A stretch of 64,000 nt of DNA, taken from positions 52,796,347-52,860,346 of the forward strand of contig CM018048.1 of the NCBI GenBank assembly GCA_008638375.1, given 5' to 3'. Positions 35,815-49,479 of this stretch are shown here, in pieces; positions within the stretch are counted from its first letter, which is position 1, and each line of letters begins with the position of its first letter. The position numbers and the translations under genes were made by a program. The notes under the pieces are model-generated. The model was not told where the DNA came from and did not search any database. It saw nothing but the letters and a program-made list of their open reading frames with translations. This stretch comes from Nyssa sinensis. Lineage: Eukaryota > Streptophyta > Magnoliopsida > Cornales > Nyssaceae.

Positions 35815-38800
35815 ATGGCGTCGCAGGAACATCTGGAGAAAATGCAGCTCCGCCAGAACTATCGCAACCTCTGGCACGCCGATCTCATGAGCACGATTCA
35901 GGCCGACGCTCCTTGTACTCTCTCGCTTTCTAACTATTATATGTTTAAATTTATATAGCCACCTAATTATGTTTTTTTTTTTTTTTTACATCTCTGATTC
36001 GTTCATTTGTTTGGTTATACGTTTGTGCAGATTGCTGCTTTGCGTTTTGGTGGTAAGTACCGTGATCTCTTGCAATTTTTTAATGAACATTGCTTCTTAG
36101 ATCTGATTTGAGATTGTTTTAGTTCTTATTTGAAAATTTGAGCCTGGGGACTTACTTTTATTAGGGTTGACTTTCAGCAATTTGATCTATTTCTTTAAAA
36201 TGTTCAGATGCCTGTATCAAACTATCACGTAAATCTACCCTTGTGTTTTGTTGGATCAGAGAAGTTGAATTTAATTGGATCTAGTATTCAACTACAATTT
36301 ATGGACAACTTCAGTGTTTAAGATTAGTTAAAGCATGGGGAAGGGCATCGTTTCAGAAATTCACAAAGACTGCCCTGTTCTTGGGTGTCAGTGGAATTTG
36401 CAGGGCATTTTGAAGCTAACTGGATTACTACGGGCCTATCTGTTTCTTGTTGCTTGGACATGAACAAGTCGTTTGTACCTCTTTAAAAAAATCTTTTGAA
36501 GTTTGGGTTCTTATGTTTAAATTTGATCCAATATGCATCAATGTTTACGGACGAAAGAAGTGTTATGAACCGGTGTATTTACAAATAACTACAGCAGTCT
36601 CTATTATGTACCTCTGGGGAAACTCAACTACCCACCAGCCCAGCTCATGGCTGGGAGACCAACAAATCACAACAGATTCCCACTTTGGGCGAATCGATAT
36701 CGAGACCACTCCTATAGAGAGAGGGTGGTATACTAATATACTCACATATGCAACATTGTGTGTTTTAGGACCATATGGAAAATTAGAGGGCATAGTAAGT
36801 GGCCTGGAGAACAAGGTAGGGCAATTTAAGCCAACTCGACAAAGCTTTAATTCCAACTATCTGTGGTTGGTTATGTGAATCCTTGTTGGAAACTTGGCTA
36901 TATCTAGAGTATCATATTTAGATTGCGTTACATGCAATTATGTCTTTCCCCATCGACTGATATTTTTTCTCCACTTTCACTTGAATAAAACCACTCTTCG
37001 TTATTGGTATGTTCATTGATCTTTGTTGATGTGACCAAATGTCTTAAGAGGAGGACTTGACCTCATCTCGTTCTTCATTGATGCTACTTCAACTTTTGCT
37101 GGACCACATAATTTCATATCTTATTTATTCACACTCTTTGTTACTGGTATATTTGTTGATTTTTGTGTACGTAATGCAACCATTTTAGATGACTTGCATC
37201 CTATCCTTCTTCAATGTTGCTTCAACGTTCTCACAACCACATACTTCCTTATTCGTCACTCCTCATTTCTAGTATGTTTGTTTATTTATTTTTGAACAAA
37301 AGAAGGGAATATAAAGAGAGGTATTACACTGTTCTATGAGCACTTGTTTTCTGAATCTACAAGCAGGACACCAATTCTGGATGGTCTCCCTTTCAATGGT
37401 TTGAGTGCTGAGGAAAGCCAAAGACTTGAGTCCAGATTTTCTGAGGAAGAGGTCTTGAATTCTTTTGATGGGGACAAGGCTCTGGGGCCGGATGGATTTT
37501 CCATGGCCTTCTTCAAGCATTTCTGGGAGGTAGTGGCCAGGGACGTTGTGGAGACTTTTCATTATTTTTATGAGCATGGAAGCTTTGAGAAGAGCTTGAA
37601 TGCAACTTTCATAGCCCTTATTCCTAAGAAAGGAAGGGTGTAAGACATAAGGGACTTCCAGCCTATTAGTTTGGTGGGGGGAATTTATAAACTCCTAGCT
37701 AAAGTCTTGGCTAATAGGATGAAAGGAATGTTGGGTGGAGTAGTGTCATGTAGCCAAAATGCCTTTGTTGGTGGGAGGCAGATTCTAGATGTGGTTCTCA
37801 TTGCTGACGAATATATTGATGTGAAGAAAAAACATAAAGAATCAAGCTTGATATGTAAGCTTGATATCAAAAAGGCCTATGATCACATAAATTGGGATTT
37901 TTTGTTGTATGTTCTTAATGGAATGGGTTTTGGAGCCCGTTGTAGACGATGGATTGCATTTCTACTGTGTCTTTTTACTCATCAATGGCTCGGCTACTGG
38001 TTTTTTTAAGAGTGCGAGGGGGCTCAGGCAAGGGGATCCTCTATCCTCTTTTCTTTTTGTCATTGTTATGGAAGCTCTAAGTGGTTTGTTGAGAAGGGCA
38101 GGGGAGTTGGACTACTTGAAAGGTTTCATGGTGGGGAATCTTGAGGAGGCTCCGGTGGAAGTCTCTCACTTATTTTTTGATGACACACTTATTTTTTGTG
38201 AAGCAAAAGAGGAGCACCTTCGATACTTAACGTGCATTTTTTTGTGTTTTGAGGCAGTGTCGAGCCTCAAAATCAATTTAAGCAAGAGTGAAATCATTCC
38301 AGTGGGTCATGTAGATAATGTGGAAGAGTTAGCGTGAAACTTAGGTGCAAGGTGGGATCCCTCCCAACTACATATTTGGGGTTATCACTTGGCCCTTCTC
38401 CAAGATCCAAAGCTATTTGGGAGTTGGTTGTGGAAAGATTTCAAAGAAGGCTAGCGGGGTGGAAGAAGTAATATTTTTCCAGAGGGAAGACCGCTCTCAT
38501 TAAAAGTACATTGGAAGGCCTTCCTACATATCATATATTCTTGTTCCCTATTCCGGTGGGGGTGGCAAAGAAATTGGATAAAATTCAGAGAGATTTCTTG
38601 TGGAGTAGAGGTGTAGGGGAGAAGGGCATGAATTTAGTTAGTTGGGATCGGGTGAAATTCCCAATAAAATGTGGAGGCTTGGGAGTAAAAGATTTGAGGG
38701 CATTTGATAAAGCTCTCCTTGGTAAGTGGCTTTGGCGTTATGCTAAGGAAATTAATGCTAGATAGAGAAATACTATTGAAGCCAAGGTGGGTAGCATGGA

Positions 38801-41800
38801 AGGAGATTGGTTTTCCAACTTGGTGATTTGTTCTTATGGGGTGGGTTTATGGAAGGCCATTGGGAAAAGTTTGGAGGAATTTTGTAATCATATTTATTTT
38901 GTTGTAGGGAATGGGAAAAGAATTAAATTTTGGAAGGATTGATGGTGTGGTGAAGCCCCGCTGGAAAGAAAATTCCCTAGGCTCTTTCCTATTGCTTCAA
39001 ATAAGGAGGCCTGGGTGGAGGATTGCGTCTCCTTTAACGGGAATGACTATACATGGGTACCCTTGTTTTCGGCACAATTTGAATGACTGGGAAGTGGAAG
39101 AAGTTACTGTTTTGCTTGAATGCCACCACAAGGAAAGGGTGGATAGTAACAAAGAAGACACTATATGGTGGAGGCTTGATTTAAAGGGGGAATTCTCTGT
39201 GAATAGTTATTATTCGCACTTGGCAAACAAAGGGGTTGGAGACTTTCCATGGAAGGCTATATGGCAGTCCAAAGCCCCTTCTAAGGTGGTGTTCTTTGCT
39301 TGGTCCGTGTGGTGGGAATCGATGTTAACATTGGACAATCTCCAAAAACGAGGTGGTTTGTTAGCAAATAGGTGTGTGATGTGCTTGGAAGAGGAGGAGA
39401 ACATCAATCATCTTCTAGTTCACTGTAAAGTTGCTATTGATGTTTGGAATATTTTTCTCTTGCTTTTTGGGCAAGTTTGGGTGATGTCCATGGGAGGTTA
39501 GAGTTTTGTTGAAGATGTGGCAAGGTTCCCAAGTTGACTGTAATGCGAAGAAAGTTTGGCGGCTCTCTCCTTTGTGCATTTTTTGGGCTCTCTAGTGTGA
39601 AAGAAATTCCAGAATTTTTGAGGAGAAAGAAACTCCTTTGCATAGTTTAAAGGACAAAATTCGACACTTACTTTACTTTTGGGATGTGTAATCTTTCCCT
39701 CTATGTATAAACTCTTTTGTAGATTTCTTGGAGAGGTTAAGCCACTAATGTTCGTCGACCTTTTTGTGTATCTTTTTTGCCTTTCTCGGGCCTATAATGA
39801 TATATTTTGTTACCTATCAAATAAAAAAAAAATTGAACAAGAAAAGAAATATAATTATAGAATTTTTTGCCATAATGTAGGGATGTCAATTTAACCCGAA
39901 AATTGGGTAACCCGCCTCGCTTCACCCTATTAGGAATTTATCATGGTTTTAAGGTTTTTTAAATTGGTGTAGGGGTCGGTTTTAGGCAAAATGGTAAAAC
40001 CTGACTCAGGTTGGGGATAAGAGTGGGTTTAAAGGACCTCGCCCGTGCTGCCTATCTTGAACTCAAACCTTGATTGGTAGGTCTTGAACTTTGAAGAACT
40101 TCACCATTTTCTTGCAATCACAAGCACTCACGATGTATATGGAAAGAATGAAGTAGAATGGAACGCACAAGATTTATAGTGGTTCGGTTACAACACTGTC
40201 CTACGTTCACTAATCTATATTGATCCTCAATCCAAATACTGGGAATCCACTATGGCTATTGATCTGGTGCTAGCCTCACCATTTTACTACTCCTGAATTG
40301 ATACTAACTATGTCGGTTCACCAATACACTGCTATTTATTTGATGCTAGCATCACTTCTTTACAACTCTTGAATTGATGTGGTGCTAGTTCACCTAATAC
40401 AACAATGAATGAATCAATCTCACACATTTACAACCCTCTTGGATAGGGTAGATATACAAATGATAGCCAACATGTTACCTTCTTTGATACTTAACCCAAA
40501 AAATGGTCTTTCTTTGGTAGGGTAGATATACAAGTGGTGGCACAAAAGTTCTCTCTTTATAAGGTGGATATGAAAGTGGTGGCCCAACAAACTTCTTTCT
40601 TTTCAGATGAATATGAAAATGGTCGCACATCAAACTCTTTCTTTAGAAGTGATGGCACAAAGAATTGTCTCTCCCTTTTGGATAGATATGAAAGTTTAGG
40701 CACAAAGAGCTCTTTCTCTATTTGGTATTAATGTGAGATTTTCCTCTGTATATGGAAGTGAGGGCACAAAGAACTCTCTCTATTTTGGGGTGTATATGGA
40801 AGTGGTGGTATCATGAGAGGAAGGAGAGAATAGATATGAAAGGAGAGATTATAGGTTTTAAATGATCTATAAGTCCATAGACAAAGAACCCTTGGGGTTG
40901 GATGAGTTGGGAAGAGGCTTGGGTAATATCTCCAAGGTCCTAGGTTCAACTCTCACTTCAGGGGTCACTTACCTATAAAAAAGAAGAAGAAGAGAAGTTC
41001 ATAGACAAATGCATTTAAGGTAGATCATATAATTTGAGCTCCTTTGGACTTGATTGAATGTCTGTAGATCCTCTTGCATTGTCCTTAATGAAGTCCCAAA
41101 TCTTTTATTCATAGTTGAGCTTGAGAGGGAATGAGAAATCTGAACTTTACAAGCTCTAGGAATGAGAAATCTGAACTTTCCAAGCTCTAACAACTAGTCA
41201 ACAATGCTATATTGGCTATTTTCTCCATTTTTGATCATCCAGAAGTGGTAACGGTTGATGGATGATGCTTCTAGGAATGCAATTTTGGTTACTGGAGAAT
41301 TTGAGATCGTCCAGTGTTCATTTGTGGTTGTATGCTATTGTCTCTGGTAGTTTGATAAGCTACTGGAGTATTTCCGGGTGTTTGGTCTTCATTGGCAGTC
41401 ATTCGGTATTGTTTCAGGTCAGCCTGTTCCATTTCAGGTTGTCCGGTCCGGTTTTGTTTTGAGTTCAGATTGTTTGGTTCTGTTTCAGGTCAACTTATAC
41501 TAAACCATTTAACACAATTTATTACACACCTTACAGTTGTCTGGTATTAAGCTTTCTGTTGAACTATACTGTATATTGATGCAATTCTGATAGCCATCCC
41601 TTGCTGTCAGTCTATGTCACTCTAGTGGTCAACCTAACTTCTCAATGCCATTGATATTTTGATGCTTGACCTCAATTCAAGTTCTTTGTTACACCTCAAT
41701 TAACTTTAGCTCCACATTCCAGGTTTAGGAGTGATTGCAAGATGCTCTGATCCCTATCATGAGAAAGCCATTTAGTCACATTGGTTTGTCACTGGTTGAC

Positions 41801-44800
41801 CCATGTTACCAGAAAATGCTACTACCCTAGCAATCCCCATTTTGGTACGTGTGTTCCGAGATAGGGAACACTTATGTTCCAAATATTAAATTTAGCGATT
41901 CAAGAAATTCTTAATTCTTTTCTAAATATTCCTTCTAAGAGAAAAAAGGACCAATCCAATCAAGAGATAAACATAAACAAGTGTACTTATTTATACTCTC
42001 GGGCACCTTGTTAATACTATTTATCTTCACTGATAAAAATAAATAAATACGTGTTCTTGTCAACAAAAAAAAGAAGATAAACTTAAATGAGTGTACTTAG
42101 TTAAATGCTTTCACTTATTTCATTCCAATATAATACAATTCCATAATTACGTTAACGATTTGGACGCTTCAATGATATTAATTCTCAGTACTTATCCTTG
42201 GGGGTAAAGAATAAATATTCTAACAATTAGACCTAGCACGGTGTATTTCACCTCAAGTCATTTATAATTTTACCCCCTACTGTACCACATTTAGAGTATG
42301 TAGCTTATTGTGTTCACGTTCTCGTTCCCTGTACCATAACAATTTATGTTATAGTTAACATTTAGTAACATTGCTAGTAGTCGGCACCCTGAACTGTTAG
42401 ATATCATCTTTGATTTTCTAAAAGAACATATTCAACCATAGAGTTCTACAATCTCTTTTTGGTTGGATTAGTGTGTAATCCATTTTGTTAGACATTCTCA
42501 ACATAGATATTCTCTTTTTTACATACAAAAGTATATTTTAGCAATATCTATTTTAACTTCATAGCGATTATAACCACAACAATTACATTCCTTTCTCAAT
42601 TTTTTTTTTTTTTTTGATAAGGAAGAAGAGAGATGTATATTAATAAAGGAGCCCAAGAAGGGCTTACAAGGGCAAAAACCCCAAAAATCTTTACAACGGT
42701 CTTAGAGACTCAAAAAAATCAACAAAAGAAGAGACATTTACAGAGAAAGCCTCTTGGACCCAAAAAAATAATAAGTGCAAAAATGTGTCTTTTAAGAAAG
42801 GAGTTGAGAGCTCCACATCTTCGAAGACACGATTGTTCCTTTCAATCCAAATACACCACAAAAGGCAAATTGGGGCCAATCTCCAAATTCTTTTAATCTC
42901 TTTAGGAAAGTTGCATCCTGCCTAAGCCAACAGAAGGATTTTGACGGAACCTGACAAAACCCAAGAGACACTGAAAAACGCAAAAACAAGGTTCCAACAG
43001 CTCCAAGGAACATGATAGTGAATGAGAACATGATCCACCCTTTCCTCGTCCTTCTGACAAAAATAGCACCTACTAGCCAAGAGAAAGCCTTTCTTTTTCA
43101 TGTTATCTGCAGTTAAGATGGCCTTCCAGGAGGTTTCCCTAGGCAAAAAATGAGGCTTTAAGGGGGGCTTTAGAGTGCCAAATGAGCTTCCAAGGGAAAA
43201 GAGGGCTTGCAAAATCGCACAAACTCTTGTAGAAGGATTTGATAGAAAAAGAATTCTTATTTGGCAGCCACACCCTCTTATCCGCCCTCCCTTCCATAGC
43301 CCGGAAGTTACTGATGTGATGGAAGAAAGATCCCACCTCTTCTAACTCCCAATCAAGAAAGTCTCTCCTAAAACGAGGAGTCCAGACAAGATTGTTGCCA
43401 ACTCGCTCCAAATACTCGCTAACCCAAGCCGCCTTGTTGCTAGCCAAGCTGTTTAATAAAGGAAATTTCACCCTCATCGACTTGTCCCCGTTCCACATGT
43501 CCTCCCAAAATTTCACACGATCACCATTCCCGATAGCAAAACTACATTTGTCCTTGAAGATCCTCCATTCACTTCTAATGTAACCCCAGGGACCACATCC
43601 CCTTGGCCCCTCCGCACTACCCGAGCACCAACCTCCATAATCACGCCCATGCTTAGCAACAATGATCTCCCTCTATAGCTCCCCATCGCTTTCACCTGAA
43701 CCTCCATAACCATTTCTCTAAGAGGGTTGTATTGAAAATACTCAAATCTTTCACCCCTAAACCCTCGTGAGACCCTAGCTTCTTGATTTTATCCCAAGCA
43801 ACTAGATGAATCTTTTTGCTCTCCCCTTCGTGGCCCCATAAGAAGTCCCTCTGAATCTTCTCAAGTCTTCTGCTAACTGACTTCGGCATAGGGAAAAGGG
43901 ACATGAAATAGGTGGGGAGATTGGCCAGGGTGCTTTTGACAAGGGTGAGCCTGTCTCCCTTAGACAGGAGCTGGGCCTTCCATTTTGACAGCTTGTTAAG
44001 AAACCTTCCAACCACAAGATCCCAAACCCCAATGGAACGAGAAGGAGCACCCAACGGAAGACCCAGATAAACCGAGGGAAAACTGCCCACTCTGCTACCT
44101 AACGTGCTACCTAACAAGTCCAACTCTTGAATCGATCCAACCAGAGTAATATTGCTTTTTGCAATATTGATCCGCAAACCTGACACAACTTCAAAGTACA
44201 CAAGAATGCACCGGCCAAAACGAAGTTGGCGGACTGTAGGGTCACAGAAAATGATGGTGTCGTCAGCAAACAAAAGATGGGAAATAGCGACACCACTGCC
44301 CTTTCTGCCTCCCACCTGAAAGCCTTTGATGAGACCAACCTCCTCAGCTTGGAACAAAAAGCGACTCAAGGCCTCCATAGCTATCATGAAGAGAAAGGGG
44401 GATAGGGGATCTCCCTGTCTCAAGCCTCTAGACGAACGGAAGAAACCTGCAGGGGAGCCATTGACGAGGACCGAAAAGGAGACTGTGGATATACATGACT
44501 GAATCCACTTCCTCCATTTGCCCTCAAACTTATCTTTGCCAACATACCCATTAAGAAGCTCCAGCTAACATGATCAAAGACCTTCCCAATATCCAGCTTG
44601 CAAACAAGCCCCTTCCTTTTCTGCTTTATCCTAGAGTCAATGCATTCATTAGCAATGAGAGCCGCATCCAAGATTTGCCGACACAAAAGCATGCTGGCTG
44701 GAAGAGATGATACTACCCTATAATCTTCTTCAACCTTAAAGAAAGAACCTTTGCAATCAGCTTGTAAACATTGCTCACTAGACTTGTAGGACGGAAATTA

Positions 44801-47800
44801 TTGATGCTAATAGCTCCTTCCTTTTTAGGAATGAGGGCAATGAAAGAGGCATTGAGGCTACGCTCAAAGCCCCCCTCCTTGTGGAAGGCCTCAAAAACCG
44901 CCATAATAACCACTTTCAGCACACCCCAACATTTTTTAAAAAGGGCCATAGTGAATCCATCAGGACCTGGGGCTTTATCCCCATTGCATACATCTAAGGC
45001 TCTCACCACTTCATCTTACGAAAAAGGGTTCTCCAGATTAGAGGTATCATCCCCATTCAGTCTTTTCAAGCAAAGATCGTCCACCCTAGGTCTCTAACTG
45101 TGCGGCTCAGAGTAAAGGCTAGAAAAGAAATCAACAATTCCTTTTCTAATGGGTTCTTTCTGAGTGAGAACTTGATCATCAATAACAATAGAGGAGATAT
45201 TATTCTTCCTATAATGAGAAGAAGCCATTCTGTGAAAGAATTTAGTGTTGCGGTCCCCCTCTCTAAGCCAAACGGCCCTAGATTTCTACCTCCAAGAGAT
45301 CTCCTCCATCTTGAGAATCTGCCCAATTTAGCCCTTTAAGCCTTCTCTCTCAATCATTTTTTCAGCAGAAAAAGAGCCCAATTGATCCTCCCTGTCCAGC
45401 TCCAATAGGTTATTCAACAACGACTACTTCCTAACCTGAATTAAATGAAAGATCTCATGGTTCCACTTTTTCAGATCTTCTTTGAGGAGCTTCAGCTTTC
45501 TGGCGATGCAGTAACTTGGAGACTCAGTCACAACATAAGAATCCCACCTAGTTCCTCACCAACTCCACAAAACCTTCAGATTCAAGCCATATGTTTTCAA
45601 ATCTAAAGGGGCTTTCCCTGCGCTAAAACCCCTATAGTACAGCATGATGGGGTGATGATCAGAATAAGGCATCGGGAGACACTTTTGGGAGATACCTGGA
45701 AAGACATCCTCCCAGTTGTGTGATACCAGAAATCTGTCCAAACAAGACAGAGCGGACTGGTGACCTCCTCTGGACCAAGTGAACCTCCCTCCCTCCAAAT
45801 GGAAATCCACCAGGCTTTAGAATTTATGAACTCATTAAAGCTCCTCATAGCCGAGGTCAGCCTGCCACCCCTTGGTCTCTCATCTGGGTTCCGAACAACA
45901 TTGAAGTCCCCCCTATACAGCAAGGGACTTGCCAGGAGAAAAGCGACGACTGCAGTTCATCCCAAAATAAACCCCTAACACCATCAACCACTAGGACCAC
46001 AAAAGCCCCACACTAAAGAGCTGGAAACCAATCTAAACTTGCACGAGATGGAGAACTCGCCCACGCTGTGCTCAATACAATTGACCAACCGGGAGTCCCA
46101 TGCCACTAAAATACCTCTTGCAGTGCCTTGGGTGTTCAGAGCAGCCCACTTAATCCATCTAGACCCCCAAATGGAACGAACAAAGGTCCTCGAGATACAC
46201 CCCATTTTAGTTTCCTGAAGGCAGATAACTGCAAGCCTCCATTCCTGCAATAAACCTTTAATAACTGATCGTTTGTCTGGATGATTTAATTCCCTCATAT
46301 TCCAGGATAAAATTTTTAAATACATAGAACAAAATAACTAAACCTTCTCGATGCCATTGGCAAGGACCTCCATCGCCTTGCAGCCCCCATAATTAACCGA
46401 GCAGGACAGCTCTTTCATTACTTACTCTTCTCGGTCATTTTGCTGATTTATCCTCCTTATCTTTCTCAGTAGCAATTCTAGAACAGGGTCTTGACAGAGA
46501 ATTACACAACACAATTTCTCTAAATAATTCCAACAGTCGGTTCTCAAAGCCTGCGCACGGGACACCTAGCAGTTTACTCAACTTCCCCATTTTTCATAGC
46601 ACCCATTCATCCGTTAGTGTCTGTTGATGACATAGGAAGTCTGTAGATGGCGCCTCTTGAATCTGGGTAGAGCCATTGGAATATTCAGCCGACAAAACAA
46701 CTGCTAAAGGATTATAATCTTCTCGGTTCTTCGATAAAACCTAACTTCGCAATAACACTTCACCCCCCTGGTCCACTGACAGAGGTTTCATGCCCTGAAC
46801 TGAAGTCAATTCATCTTCTGCAGCAAAGGAGCATTCTGCTTCCAAATTTTGTTGAAAGGGATCTGAACAATAGCTACTTTCTAGATATTGAAGCAATTCA
46901 CGTTCGTCTATCATGCTACTACGGTCGGAGTCTTGCCAAACTGAGCTGTCCTCCGCTGGCGTAGTTTGCTTCTCGGAACTTCCCCTTTTTTTTTTTCTCG
47001 TTCCTTGTCCCAGGTCTCCTGGGGGAGTTGACGAAGACGGGAGCTGCTCTCTGTCCAATATCTTCGTTTAACGACAAAGAAGAGGAAGGGGGTTAGAGGA
47101 AATCCCGTGCTTGTCATTACGCCTCGAGCTGGGCTCGTCATCTTCTAAATGGGCCAGCCCCGTCCACCCTTTAGAGGCTCCAATCTTTTGGGCTGAAGGA
47201 GAACGACCCTTATGCGGCCCAGGAGGTAAGGCCCCATTCCCGTAAGCCTGTCCTGAGCTTCTTCTATGGTCTTGTTTCCTTTGGTGTTGGCCCAATCCAG
47301 GCGGCCCACTTCAGTTAGCATCAAAATGGCCAAAGCCCACAACACCCCATCTTCTCGTGCCTTCTGGAATCTTCCTCTTGCCCCGCGTCCAACTCTCAGA
47401 CTTATATAATTTGAAATTCAAATTTCTTGTGCGAGAATCAGAGAATAGTCTTTGGTGTTCGCCACGTAGCCCTTTGTCAGAATGACTTCTCACGCTCGGA
47501 CGTGCCATCAGCGTGTGTGCGTCTAGAACTGTAGATCCATCTCTTCCCGTCATCTTTGCAACTTCCAGCCGACATGGATCAACTTCGACACACTTTGGGC
47601 TAGCTTCCGACTAGACCGGGATAGAGAAGGACCACTTCCCACACTTGATGCTGAAGGATGCGGGGATGTCTTCCAGCCGACTTCTGACCAAAATCCTTGC
47701 CATCCTCAGATGCTGACGCTCGGCTGTGTCTTTGTACAATGTCACAAAGTGGCCACACTGATCCCCCATGGCACGGAAAACTTCCGTACTCCACAAAAAA

Positions 47801-49441
47801 ACTGGTATACCCATCATCCTTAGCCATATGAAACCTTCACCTTCCAGCCTCGAACAGCAAGCTGACAGGGACCAAGGTTGCAGAGTCATCGGTAACCCTT
47901 CGAAAGACCAGTTCCTGCGTTGAAGAATTCTATTGGCCTCCTCCTCCTACGGCAGCTCGAAGAGGAACCAGGCGCCGTTCAAATCAAGAACCCTCAGGCC
48001 GGCTTGAATCCCCCAATTTTTGAGGGCCCAGTTGTGGATCTTGATTCTGTCGGGGACCGGAGTGTTCAAATCACCGAATCTTCTGATTAAACATCGTAAG
48101 AGAAATTTGAGACGGCTTTCGCATGACCCCATGTGCACTTCGATGTCTTCACAAGCATGAGCTAGATGCGCCTCCACCAAAACAGGATCCGTAGGCCATT
48201 CTTCCATTCTGCAAACATCCAGGTAAGACCCCTTTCGCCTAGTGACAGTTCTTTGTTTCGTTAAACCTAACATTCTGAAGTCTGAAGGCTTGAGCGTATA
48301 TTGACCATCCTCCTTTTGCATGTTCTTCCGGCAAAAAAACAACGTGAATCCCTTTCTGAGATCCACCCTCCAGCCTCATGAAGTTCCCCCTTCGATTTGA
48401 GCCTTTCTGTAGGAAGAGGCTTCTGTTTCGCCCGTGGACACCAATCAGAAACACAACCCTTCTTCTTCTTGTTGAGAAAGCCTCCAAGGTGTTGCAGATC
48501 CATTCCAGTTCCCATCTCAGTACCCATAACCTTCTAATCACGCCTGAACCCCTTTCAATGATTTGAAATAGTTCGCCCGACTCATCCACCTCTTGAACAA
48601 CATCAAAAGATTTGTCCTTGATTTGGGCGAACATACTTTGGTTTAGATCCTCAAATCCTAGCAAAGGAATCACTTTTCCTTCTTCGAAACAAATCAATTG
48701 CCATGTAGGATCTGATAGCTACTTCCTGTGTACATTGACAACAACTTACATGTCTTCAATAGGACTGAGTAATACTTTTAAGATTGATATTCTTCATAAA
48801 CTTTAATCAATTGAGCAAACACACGAAGGATCTTTCACAAATTATTTAGCTATATCTTTGCTCAATTTTTCCCTACAAGATCAACTCCTCATTTGCTACA
48901 ACTTTGGTACAGTATTCAATTCAATTTTAATTGAAAGACCTAGTCATCGCAGAGAATTTCAATTAAACACTAATCATATTCTTAGCTACATTCTTTCTTA
49001 ATCTTTCATTTCAATTTTAACCACATAAGCAAGTTATAATTCCATTTCAAATACTAATCACCATCAAATTGCAGATCATTTCAAGCTCATCTTAAGATAA
49101 GCATCTCATAATCAACTTTTGCACAACACATATTCAAGCATAGGTTCAACTCAAGCTTATAAACATCATATATTCAAGTTTGGCTCAAGTTGAGCATCAC
49201 ATGTTCAAGTATAATTATGATGACTTTTAAATAAGTTCATAAATATAATGCATTAAGTTTGTGCCAATTTTGTATTGGTAGGACTCAGAGACAATGTCCT
49301 TAACAATTTTGAGTTAAATACCTCATGATTTTTTGAGTGCACTTTTCTTTTCATTTCAATCACAAAACATATTAATATGTTTTAATTCAAACAAGCACAA
49401 TTCAAGAATAAATTTTTGTGTTGATGTTTAGATTATATCAA

Positions 49442-49479
<38 letters not shown>

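Larger units (their letters stand above)
42600..48710 (-). mobile_element. Nearly full-length plant LINE (L1-type), minus orientation, defective
   Basis: Read on the minus strand from about 48710 down: ORF1 region (46741-48697), ORF2 region (42694-46325), 3' end and an A-tail (T-run 42600-42615 on plus). The tail is followed by gataagg, the same 3' end style as other LINE pieces in the window. Both reading frames are broken by frameshifts and stops. I could not identify the target-site duplication or the exact 5' end. It sits antisense to the host gene inside intron 2. Confidence 0.88.

Noticed and set aside
36447..36878. 143-residue open frame at the start of intron 2 of the XYPPX gene, with a 97-residue frame on the other strand
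   Set aside because: No recognised domain, no splice or promoter context, and both strands are open in the same place, as happens in repeat-derived sequence. Possibly an LTR fragment, but nothing confirms it.
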